Origin: Micromussa lordhowensis
Lineage: Eukaryota > Cnidaria > Anthozoa > Scleractinia > Lobophylliidae
Length of the DNA: 64,000 bases
Direction of reading: 5' to 3'
Assembly: GCA_964020085.1 (NCBI GenBank)
Contig: OZ026599.1
Coordinates: forward strand, 31,140,625 to 31,204,624
Positions 55,501 to 64,000 of the stretch are shown piece by piece. The position numbers and the translations under genes are program-made. Positions within the stretch are counted from its first letter, which is position 1; each line of letters starts with the position of its first letter. Under the pieces are notes generated by a model that saw only the letters and a program-made list of their open reading frames with translations, was not told where the DNA came from and made no database searches.

Positions 55501-56080
55501 ACGAAACGATCCAAAAAGCTAGTCTTTATCACCAACTGATCAATATGAGTAATGTTAACTGTCAGCAAATAAATACAGGTAACCTTTATCACCAACATAT
55601 CAATAATGGTAATCCTTACCAGAAACCAATTAATTTGTGTAATATTTACAACCAAGAAACCTTACCCACCAAACAGATCAATAAGGGAAATCTCTAAATG
55701 ATAAGAGTAGTCATCACCAACGGATCGGCCATAAGTGTAATCTTTCCCACCAAGAGCAATAATGATTATCTTTGCCACCATTTTAACCTATCAATATAGT
55801 AATCTTGACGGTCCACTGATTCATATGGGTAATCGATCTTTACCGGCAACAGTAAGGGTAATCTATTCCTTCCACCACTTAGTCTACTCACAGTCCACTC
55901 ACCGATCAAGAAGCGTAATCTTTGCCAGCAGTAGCCCAATAAGGCAATCTTTACCACCGACCAACCATTTATGGGTCATCCTTTCTTCCAACCTATCAAT
56001 AAGAGTAATCTTTACCTCCAACAGATCGGTATTTAAGCTGGTAATCTTGCCACAAACAGACAAGTAAAGGGTAACCGTTA
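52581..56080. repeat. 30-bp satellite array, right part
   Basis: The satellite continues after the BEL element, starting with the target duplication GTAAT. It has no clear 1.5-kb higher-order structure and more divergence, especially toward the right edge (about 55650-56080), where unit lengths vary. Confidence 0.93.
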
Positions 56081-56189
56081 GTGTCCAGGGCAGTCATGTG
56101 TTAGACACCTGTTGCCATTGTCTTCACACCCATAACAAACTTAAGTTGAGGCTTTGTGTGTGAAATATGTCAACAACAGCCCTTATATG

Positions 56190-56335
56190 GGCTACATAGG
56201 TATGTGCGGCCCCAAAGGGTATGGTTTTTGAGAATTTTTGGTCAAAAATAGGGTATTGAGTTTTGCCATAAATAGGGTATAGTTTTGCACTCTAGTGTTG
56301 AATTGGGAATGTTTTTAAGAAGAAGCTACTTTTTC
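56190..56335. repeat. AGGGTAT-type interspersed repeat
   Basis: Related to 160-280: both have GGGTATGG-TTTT, GTTTTGCACT-TAGT-TTG and AAGAA--CTACTTTTTCAT in the same order. It ends at the adjoining GATGATAAT microsatellite. Confidence 0.7.
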
Positions 56336-56487
56336 ATAATAATGATAATAGTGATAATGATGATAATGATGATAATGATGAAAATGATGATAATGATGAT
56401 AATGATGATAATGATGATAATGATGATAATGATGATAATGATGATAATGATGATAATGATGATAATGATGATAATGATGATAATGAT
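56336..56487. repeat. (GATGATAAT)n microsatellite
   Basis: More than 12 near-perfect GATGATAAT units. The Met/Ile-rich plus-strand frame is an artefact of it. Confidence 0.95.
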
Positions 56488-56919
56488 CGTTTCCTAAACG
56501 TCATCGTTCCCTTTGGAAAAGGAGCAAAAAATCTTACAATTCCGACGTAAGTTGCATATCAAATGCTTTATATTGTAGAACGGACTTCACTACAACCTAA
56601 AAATATGGACTGTCTCCATTGAAAGTGTAAATTGCTCTCTGAAAATCCTTTAACCTATTCAAAGTGTTCCCCTTGAGAGGAACTAAAGTTAAACGGCTCT
56701 TTTGTTCCCTTTATGTGGAGTATGATTCCTTTATTAAAAACAACATGATTAGCTTTTCCCGGGTTGTCCGTGAATGCCATCATACGGACAATAGGTTATT
56801 TCAGTTGCCATTTATGCCAGCTGCATCAAACAGAGGGCGGAGGTTAAGCAACTATTATCTAAAACGCCTCGTCAATATGCCAATGTGAGGTCTGTAAGCC
56901 CAGTCTCGGTATATCTGTC

Positions 56920-57400
56920 AAAATAAAGAAATCCACACAACTCCAAATTGTCGCCAGTACTAAAATATCTCCAACAACACAGAAACACAGCAGATGACGA
57001 AGGAGCACTTGCAGTAACATAAAGATTTATTATTCAAAGACCCTTATTATGCCATTCAAAGACATGGAAGTGCGGTCTCCGTGTATCCGTCATATCCACC
57101 ATACTTTAAGAAATTTACTGAACTCCAAGTTGTTTCCGGCATTAAAATATCTCAGATGAGACGGAAACACAGGGGATGGCGGAGATACACATACAGTGAC
57201 ATAGGGGAGTAATAATCATAGACCCTAATCACTATGCCATTCAAAGATATGGAAGTGCAGTCTCCGTGTATCCGTTATGTCCACCAAACTTTGAGAAACT
57301 CATTGAACTCCAAGTTGTCCCCGGCACTAAAATATCTGAGATAAGACGGAAATACAGGAGATGACGGAGATACACTTGCAGTTAAGCTAATAGGAATACA
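56920..57400 (+). repeat. 184-bp satellite, forward units
   Basis: CTCCAA-TTGTC-CC-G-ACTAAAATATCT recurs near 56941, 57123 and 57307 (182-184 bp apart), each followed by GACGGAAACACAGG and GGAGATACAC. The units face those at 57575-58240 in inverted orientation. Confidence 0.85.
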
Positions 57401-57478
57401 TAATAATAAAAATAATAATAATAATACTTTTTTTATTAATAATAATATCAATATGAACAACAACAACAACAACAATAA

Positions 57479-57558
<80 letters not shown>

Positions 57559-57562
57559 ATAA
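57400..57562. repeat. (AAT)n, (CAA)n and (AGT)n microsatellites at the palindrome centre
   Basis: AAT, then CAA, then a long AGT run (57478-57560) separate the forward and inverted 184-bp units. Poly-Ser and poly-Leu frames here are artefacts. Confidence 0.95.
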
Positions 57563-57574
57563 TAGTAATTATTC

Positions 57575-58240
57575 CAATGAAACTGTAAGTGTGTGTCCGT
57601 CATCTCCTGTGTTTCCGTCTTATCTGAGATATTTTAGTGCCGGGAACAACTTGGACTACAATGAATTTATTGAAGAACTGTGGATATGACGGATACACGG
57701 AGACAGCACTTCCAGATCTCTCAATGGCATATTGATTAGGGTCCTTGATTATTACTTCCCTATGTTACTGCAAGTGTATCTCCCTCATCCCCTCTGTTTC
57801 CGTCTCATCTGAGATATTTTAGTGCCGGGAACAACTTGGATCTCAATGATTTTCGCAGTGTGGCGGTTATGACGGATACACAGAGACAACACTTTCAAAT
57901 CTCTTAGTGGCATAATGATCAGGGTCTATGATTATTACTTCCTTGTGTTAGTGAAAGTGCATCTCCGCCATCTTTTGTGTTTCGCGTTATATAAAACATC
58001 TTAGTGCCCGGAACAACTTGGAGTTTAATGTGTTTCTTAAAATATAGTTTGTGTAACGGATACGAAGACAGCACTTACACATCTCTAAATGGCATAATAA
58101 GGGCTTTAAGCAGTACCTCTCTATCTTACTGCAAGTGCATCTTCGTCAACCACTGTTTGAGATATTTTGAGTGACGGACAATTTCGAGTTGAATGAATTT
58201 ATTTCAAACATGGTTGATATGAAGGGTGCATGGAGATAGC
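57575..58240 (-). repeat. 184-bp satellite, inverted units
   Basis: GAGATATTTTAGTGCCGGGA and ACAACTTGGA, the reverse complement of the forward unit, recur near 57626, 57811 and 57993, with a more decayed unit after 58100. Together with 56920-57400 they form a palindrome of about 1.3 kb. Confidence 0.85.
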
Positions 58241-58852
58241 ACTTACAGTTGTATTATTAGGAATAGCATATCTTTCAGTGCTCTTTAATAGTGGTGTAAT
58301 AGTTATGTAATATCCCATGCTCGCGCATTCAATTCTGTTAGCGGAATTCCTTGCTTTCCGCCAGACAAATTGCTTGCACAAATATTTACAAGATAATTTT
58401 ACAGTATTTCAAGGCCTGTCGCCTTCTTTTAAATATCCCTAGAGCATTGCTAATGATATACTTTGATCTTTCTTTACTATTTTAAATTTTTTGGGGCTTG
58501 TATAATATTGCTACCAGTGCAATGGACTTCACGCTTTTTTTGCACAAGTTTGGGATATCGTAATCTAATGTGCTAAAATCGCTAAATTCCTCGAAAAAAT
58601 TCATGCCAAATAAGCGGACGCACCATATAATAGTTCTTCTCTCAGAATACTTTTCCACTTCTTTCAAAGCAAGCATGCGTTTCTTTCAAAGATATAGGAT
58701 GACTGAAAAAAGTTTTAATATTTAATTGTCAAAGCCAACAAAATTCGTTCAGCACGCAGCGTTCGGCATTTGCTACCTATTAAAAGCTTTCAAGCCTTTG
58801 AATAAAACGTACACCAAAAGAATTTTAGTACTGCTATTTCGTTGAACTTGTC
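58241..58852. other. Upstream region of the SF3 helicase gene
   Basis: AT-rich with no gene on either strand. It presumably contains the promoter of the gene at 58853; no clear TATA box could be assigned. Confidence 0.45.
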
Positions 58853-61800
58853 ATGGTTACTCCGAGGAACAAAAGAGAGTGTCAGAATTTAAATCAGCTA
58901 TTAGCTGAAATGCTAAAAAAGCAAAAGGCCAAAACCTGCTCTCACCAGTTGCAGGTTGTAATCGTGATGGCAAGTGCTCCTGCTCGGCAGCTCAACAGTA
59001 AGGTATGTATCCTGTGCTTTAACTTAAATTGGTGTTTAGTCAAAGGGTGGAGAATTAAGTCTTGTTTCGCATTCAAGTAAGAGTGCTAACGTTTCTTTTT
59101 GACTCTCCTGCAGAATATTCGAAGTGCTCTTGTAAGCAAAGTGTTACCCATCGTTCAAGAAAAATGTTCAGTGATCTCATCTAAAGTGACCTACAACACA
59201 TCGCAAGAGACAAGATACCTAGACAAGCTGTGGTTAGAAATATGTGCAAAACGAGACGCGTGTGACAGAGCCATGAAGAATATCAAGGAGATGGCATGTT
59301 TCTTTTCTTCAGTTGCAGTTGTGGAAAAGAAAGTTCAGGAAAACGAGTGTGAAGAAGGCAAAGATGGCGACGAAGAAACGGCGAATGATAATTCTCAAAA
59401 GAAGAGAAAGATCTATTGGCCTGCAATATCGTATTGGATAGCTCTGCAATCCAGAGATGGCCTTAGCATGTCAACTATTCCAGTTCACTCAGCGCTTCTG
59501 GACACAGGCATGGAAGTGACAGCTAAATCTGTTCAAGGATGTTCGAGAGGAAAGGAAGAAAATGCAGTCGCTCCCTTGTGCACAACTTTGAAAGACCACA
59601 ATAACAGCTTCTTGCAAAGAAAAGTTGATGTGTCGTTTCAGCATTGTTTAGAGGTGCTAGAATCGCAGATATTGGAAGAGCCTGTCCCATCAATTCACGG
59701 CAGCGAACGTGTCGTCCGCCTGCACGTTGGTAGTCCCGTTTTTTCATCCGAATTGCAAAACAGAGCAATCCCGGCACTTACTAAAGCTGGTCTGGTATTC
59801 GACGTCTTTGAAATAGAAAATGTGAAAGAGGCGGAAAGTCAGCAGTCTATTGGAAGGGCCTTGTGCAAGTCCCCCGTTGTTGTTGCACTAAACAAAATTG
59901 AGAGAGCCATGGCAAAACTGGGCTACGCGTTACACAAAGGCGACGTTTTCAAGAAAAACGAAGCTTCAATGTATACCTTCGAACACGCTTGCTCCATCAA
60001 AAGGTTCCTGTCAGTCCTGGCAAACAACGATCAATTGAAGGAGATTATCATCACAAATTTCAACAAGCTAGAATCTATACTGGCCGACCCCGAGTGCGAA
60101 TTTACACAACAGTTACGAATCAACTACGACTTAATTGAAGTTTTGGATGGTTGGTGTTTCTCGCTAAGTCAAAGAAGATTTGTTCAAAACCCTATTAAGG
60201 AAATTGGAAAAGAATGCCCGCGAGCATTTGTACAGTACTCCCACACTAAAGAGCCAGAGGCCAAGTACTTTCAACAAATTCTGGAAAACAGCTTAAGTCC
60301 GACTGGTGTGACATACTTCTGCGAATACTACTTGCGCCTTTTAAATCACGGCATTAAACAACACAAAGAGAAAGTCATGTGCTTGATTGGGGAGCCAAAC
60401 AGCGGCAAAACAAGCCTATTCACGCCGATCACTCGGATAATTCCTGCGAGGTATTTGTTGTTTTGTTCTTGTTTTTGACTGCTTTATCAGGTAGAAAATA
60501 CCAACGCAACCTCGCAAGTGTTTTTCAACCTTTGAGTGTTCACTGGACTTTGTACAATCTGTTGAAGTTGTTTATGTTTCCGTTGACAGGTACATCGCCA
60601 TGATAACCAAACAGAAAGCCTTTAACAAGAGTCTCGTTGACCAAAAGACCCAAGTCATCTTCATGGACGAAGCACACGTGAAGCTTTTAGATCCAGATGA
60701 CTGGAAAGTTTTGACACAGGGGGGACTTACCGCTCACGATCGGAAATACAGAAGCTCTTGCCAACAGGAAATTCGATGTCCCATGTTCATCACCTGCCAA
60801 ACGGAAATGGATTTTGGGGAAGAGCACAACGCGGCCATGGATGCACGTCTACGCAAGTTTTATTTTAAAAGTCTGAACTCTCGACCAGTTCCAGGAGTGC
60901 AGCAGTCATTGCGTGACAGTGCAATGGATTGTATTGTGTGGGCAAGCAAAGTCGCCCGCACTCCAGATGATGAGCTTCCCCCTCCAATGCCCGGATCAGC
61001 TGCAAAGCCAAATGAATTGGATGAAGGCGAGAAGGATAGAATCAAAGCGATGAACCTGGAAGACAGTGAAAGCGACCAAGAAGCAAGTGTTAAAGAAGGG
61101 CAACTCGCGGTAGGAGACGACGACGACATATCTGAGGGAGAGGACAACCAAGTAAATTCGGATGCCGAATCAACGTCTTCTGACGGATGGGAGAGTACGC
61201 TTGACAAGATATCTGAGCTTCGAGATCAGCAGCCATGCAACAGCCTGAGACAGAGGCAACTGGGGCTCATTGCAGCTGGAGTGAAGCGTGCCACGAAGGA
61301 GAGAGAAACTGAAGCACAACAGGCTAAGGCGCGGATTCTTGCCGAGACAAGACAACATTGGATATCTCTTGGAATGATTCGAGAGGAAGATGCTCACTTG
61401 CTGGAGACGGTTGAAGGCCCATACCATCCCAGAATTGAACGTTCAAGGGAAGAGTACTTCGCGAAAAAGAAAGAAGAAGAGCAGAAGAATTTGCAGGATA
61501 AGGCGTCCAAGTACTATGGGAACGAGTGGGTGTGGGCAAAGGAAAAAGAATTACGACAGCTCCAAGAACAAGAAGAAACTGCAAGGGATGTCGATGTCCA
61601 ACGCGCTGTGCATTATCTGATTGGAGTTACTGTGGAAGCCCTCAAGTTGAACTTCAAACGAGATGAGTCACCTGGCCTCTCCAGACTTGTAATCATGGAA
61701 AGGAAGAAAAGAGCAATGGATATGAGATGGATTTCCAGGGATCAGGCCGAACTTGTTACGAGCGTATGGAAACCCATGCCATACCCATTCAATGAAGAAG

Positions 61801-61982
61801 AATGGGAATGCGACGATCAAGATATTTTCATCACTCCCTCTTCTTCCCAGACACCAACACAGAAAAGCACGAGCCAAAACGTCTCTCAGAGAGGAAAATC
61901 TAGAAAACGGCCATCCCAAACAAGCACTCCAGTGCCCAAGAAGGGGAGGATAACGAACTTTTTTAAACCAAGCCGACAATGA
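58853..61982 (+). CDS. Superfamily 3 helicase with C-terminal PIP-box-like motif
   Basis: Three exons: 58853-59002, 59114-60450, 60590-61982. Introns are GTATGT...CCTGCAG and GTATTT...TTGACAG, and the joined frame is exact (959 residues). Walker A is GEPNSGKTS (about 476-484), Walker B VIFMDEA (about 518-524), the B' region GGLTAHDRKYR (about 540-550), motif C PMFITCQ (about 560-566) and a likely arginine finger in ARLRKFYF (about 581-588). This order defines SF3 helicases, the hexameric DNA helicases of parvoviruses, papillomaviruses and some mobile elements. No HUH nuclease or origin-binding domain is recognisable in the first 470 residues. After the helicase come an acidic stretch, a Glu/Lys-rich coiled coil and a basic Ser/Thr-rich tail ending RITNFFKPSRQ, a PCNA-binding-like box with Lys in place of the first Gln. 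It is convergent with the recombinase gene, 249 bp between stops. Its role is inferred to be element or host DNA replication. Confidence 0.85.
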
Positions 61983-62199
61983 AAATCGATGTTTCCAAAA
62001 ATATGTAGACATTTGGTGCTAAGTTATCGACTTTAGTAAGAGAAAGTATTAAGCGGTCAATTGTGCGCCAACTGATTTGAGCCTCCTAGAGACGAAGAAA
62101 ATACATGTCATAACTAGAATTGCTGTATTTACGCCCCGTGGTTCCAGAGAAGTTGTTAGCACTATTTCATCCGATGGAGGTTTAACGTAAGTGTTCTTC

Positions 62200-62205
62200 A
62201 TTAAA
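62200..62205 (+). terminator. Candidate poly(A) signal of the SF3 gene
   Basis: ATTAAA, about 218 bases after the stop codon, in the gap between the convergent genes. Confidence 0.35.
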
Positions 62206-62231
62206 CATTACACTATTTTGCTATGCTTAAT

Positions 62232-63959
62232 TTAGTACTTTTTGAACTTTCTGGCCGCGCGATTTAACAGAGAGTTTGGTTTTCGTCCTTTTTGAAAATG
62301 AAAGTCTGGATCTCTAAGAATAGCTGTCCAATTTCCGAAACCGTGGCGTTCTAGTCTCATCCGCAAATATTGATCCTCTTCTGGAGTGAATAGTAGAATT
62401 TTCCTTCCCGTCAAAGAATCGGGTGTTTTCGAAGTATTCTTGCTCTTGGAATTAGTGGGCGTAATAAGAATGTTGTGTTCTTCGGGGACCGACCCATCGT
62501 CATTTTCTTCTTGTTCTGGCGAAGACGCTGATTTGTCTGAAAGTCGTGATCGAACATCCATCACCAGCGCCGATCCCTTCTCGCCATAAAGGGTTTCCAG
62601 GTATTCGTGCGCCTTGGTCGCGATCTCTCGCGATCTTTGCTTTTGGTAATGCACTCTTGCCACGACTGAGCTATGCTTCTGGTCCTCGGAGATCGTGCCT
62701 TGCGCGTTGCTACTAAGTTTCTTGGAGCTGACTGTCTCCACTATTTGTCGGTAACGAGTCGGGTGAATGTATTTCCCGATCGCGTCAAACACTAATTTGC
62801 TCATCAGCTCCCCGAGTTTATTGTGCTGGCCGCCATTCCTCGTGACTAAGACGTAATCGCAAGTCGGTTTCAAGTGAGGGCGAATGTGGTCGATGTAACC
62901 ATCCAACACCTGTATGCTTGTGTCGGTGAGGAAGAGAGAATCAAAGCCATACTTTCCTGCTGTCTTGAACATTTTCTGATCGATAAATCCCCCGTTGGTC
63001 TTTGCTGTGCGCACCATCTCAACGGTAAAAAACTGATAGGTCATCGGGCGGGAACCTTTGACCTTGATAAACAAATACACCGCAAGAAACTTTGTGGCAA
63101 AGGACAACTCCAGTGGTGATACTGTAGCTGGTTTATCCTTGCATGTTTTAAGTACGTTCTCGTAGCGAGGCAAGTAATGCGCAACAACTTCCAAGAGCTC
63201 TTCTAGCGTGGCCCAATGTCCCTTGGATTCAAGGGTGTCGATGTCGAGTTCACTGATCCATTGCAACCGCATCATTTTGGAAACTGTTTTACGGGCCTTT
63301 TTCAGATATATTTCCGTAGAAGACAAGCTCCTCAATACAACATCGGATGCACCATTTACTTTTCTGAAATCTGCCAATTCTGCAATTGCGTCTAAGTAGC
63401 CAATGCGCCCTGCGTGTCCGAGTTGCCAGTCATCTTGCATCGTATCAACGAATTTAAATAGGAGATTAGGCGAACAGAAACTGAAGTCGACAATGTCAAA
63501 TGTGAGCTCCTCTTCGTCTTCGCAACAAAATTTAAGAAACTTTAAGCACCTGCTGACGATTTGTTGTGCTTGTCGATCACTTTTACAGCCTCCGCCACTT
63601 CCTGTGAGCCACGACATGAAATTCTTAGCAATGTTGCTCGTCTTGTCAAAAGTCGCAACTGTCCTCATTTTGCGCGCAGTCTTCTGATCGGTAGCTGTAT
63701 TATTGTTTGCTTCACCATCAAACGATTCTTTTTGAACGTCTGGCTTCTCGTCGAAATAATAGTACCAAGAATGTTTGCTCTTTACGTGTTTTCTACAGCC
63801 TCTTTGTGTAGTGAATCCATCGTGCTTACAAATTTGCACTGGGCAGTGAAAAAGACCATCACAGTCATCCTCTTCTAAGTGAAGTCTCTTTGGTTTAGGC
63901 GATGCATTTGCTAACATTGACCAGTTGACATCCTTGCCTCGTTTGTTCATCTTAAGCAT
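62232..63959 (-). CDS. Zinc finger, tyrosine recombinase, Myb-like protein
   Basis: 575 codons without interruption. Residues 39-63 form a C2H2-like finger (Cys39, Cys44, His58, His63). Residues about 285-440 have the tyrosine recombinase pattern: Arg304 in VKGSRPMT (box I), Lys336 in TAGKYGFD, His399-x-x-Arg402 in IHPTRYR, His429 in QKHSS and Tyr438 in VHYQK, nine residues after His429 as usual. Residues about 522-575 resemble a Myb/telobox domain (FTPEEDQYLRMRLERHGFGN, then W). Fusion of a finger with a YR core recalls Crypton-type transposons; the Myb-like tail would add DNA binding. The start may be ATG 63959 or 63950. TTCTTTAG just upstream (about 63981-63988) could be a splice acceptor, in which case there is an earlier exon beyond the window. 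It faces the SF3 helicase gene tail to tail. Confidence 0.8.
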   Translation of the reverse strand: MLKMNKRGKDVNWSMLANASPKPKRLHLEEDDCDGLFHCPVQICKHDGFTTQRGCRKHVKSKHSWYYYFDEKPDVQKESFDGEANNNTATDQKTARKMRTVATFDKTSNIAKNFMSWLTGSGGGCKSDRQAQQIVSRCLKFLKFCCEDEEELTFDIVDFSFCSPNLLFKFVDTMQDDWQLGHAGRIGYLDAIAELADFRKVNGASDVVLRSLSSTEIYLKKARKTVSKMMRLQWISELDIDTLESKGHWATLEELLEVVAHYLPRYENVLKTCKDKPATVSPLELSFATKFLAVYLFIKVKGSRPMTYQFFTVEMVRTAKTNGGFIDQKMFKTAGKYGFDSLFLTDTSIQVLDGYIDHIRPHLKPTCDYVLVTRNGGQHNKLGELMSKLVFDAIGKYIHPTRYRQIVETVSSKKLSSNAQGTISEDQKHSSVVARVHYQKQRSREIATKAHEYLETLYGEKGSALVMDVRSRLSDKSASSPEQEENDDGSVPEEHNILITPTNSKSKNTSKTPDSLTGRKILLFTPEEDQYLRMRLERHGFGNWTAILRDPDFHFQKGRKPNSLLNRAARKFKKY

Positions 63960-64000
63960 TTGGTTAAAATCGATATCTTTCTAAAGAACGCACGCATATA

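Noticed and set aside
56285..56497. Met/Ile repeat protein
   Set aside because: Encoded by the GATGATAAT microsatellite.
57453..57689. Poly-Ser protein with a conserved tail
   Set aside because: Poly-Ser comes from (AGT)n and the tail from the 184-bp satellite; similar tails recur in the inverted units without start codons.
58853..61982. Recent endogenous parvovirus or papillomavirus copy
   Set aside because: Only the SF3 helicase motifs are shared. There are two spliceosomal introns, a long non-viral C-terminal region, no recognisable nuclease domain and no capsid gene nearby.

Overview
Type of genome. The window is eukaryotic and animal: it has spliced genes with GT-AG introns, serpins of the animal ov-serpin/neuroserpin type, CR1/L2-like LINEs, BEL/Pao and Gypsy LTR elements, a tRNA-derived SINE, many palindromic MITEs and large satellites. 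The repeat families look like those of anthozoan cnidarians (stony coral or sea anemone). That assignment is inference from repeat style, not from a marker gene.

Layout. Positions 1-7760 hold a fold-back repeat and a cluster of three intronless serpins. Two are intracellular-type (1314-2468 and 6604-7758, both minus). One (2872-4164, plus) has a signal peptide and a C-terminal SDEL ER-retention tail, with a dibasic Lys-Arg reactive site. Positions 7760-18700 are gene-poor: MITEs, a 67-bp tandem repeat, an (AAT)n-flanked 145-bp inverted repeat and a dead LINE piece. Positions 18700-25300 hold two LINE 3' ends, a TIR pair 2.4 kb apart, possible orphan exons and a complete but dead Gypsy element (22992-25262) with LTRs, PBS and target-site duplication. 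Positions 25826-29309 contain four decayed exons that match the BRCT domain and C-terminus of replication factor C subunit 1 (RFC1).

Positions 30160-56080 are a large satellite of a 30-bp unit with a higher-order repeat of about 1.5 kb. It is interrupted by a CR1/L2-like LINE (34129-35583) and by a 12.55-kb BEL/Pao element on the minus strand (40027-52580). A 2.57-kb stretch of the BEL pol gene is present in three tandem copies. The many open frames inside the satellite follow from the period being divisible by three and are not genes.

Positions 56190-58240 hold microsatellites and a 184-bp repeat arranged as a large palindrome. The right end has two intact, convergent genes. One is a three-exon superfamily 3 (SF3) helicase of about 959 residues ending in a PIP-box-like motif (58853-61982, plus). 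The other is a 575-residue protein joining a C2H2-like finger, a tyrosine recombinase with all catalytic residues and a Myb/telobox-like domain (62232-63959, minus). This pair is the best candidate for an undescribed system: possibly a recombinase-plus-helicase mobile element, or its domesticated descendant.
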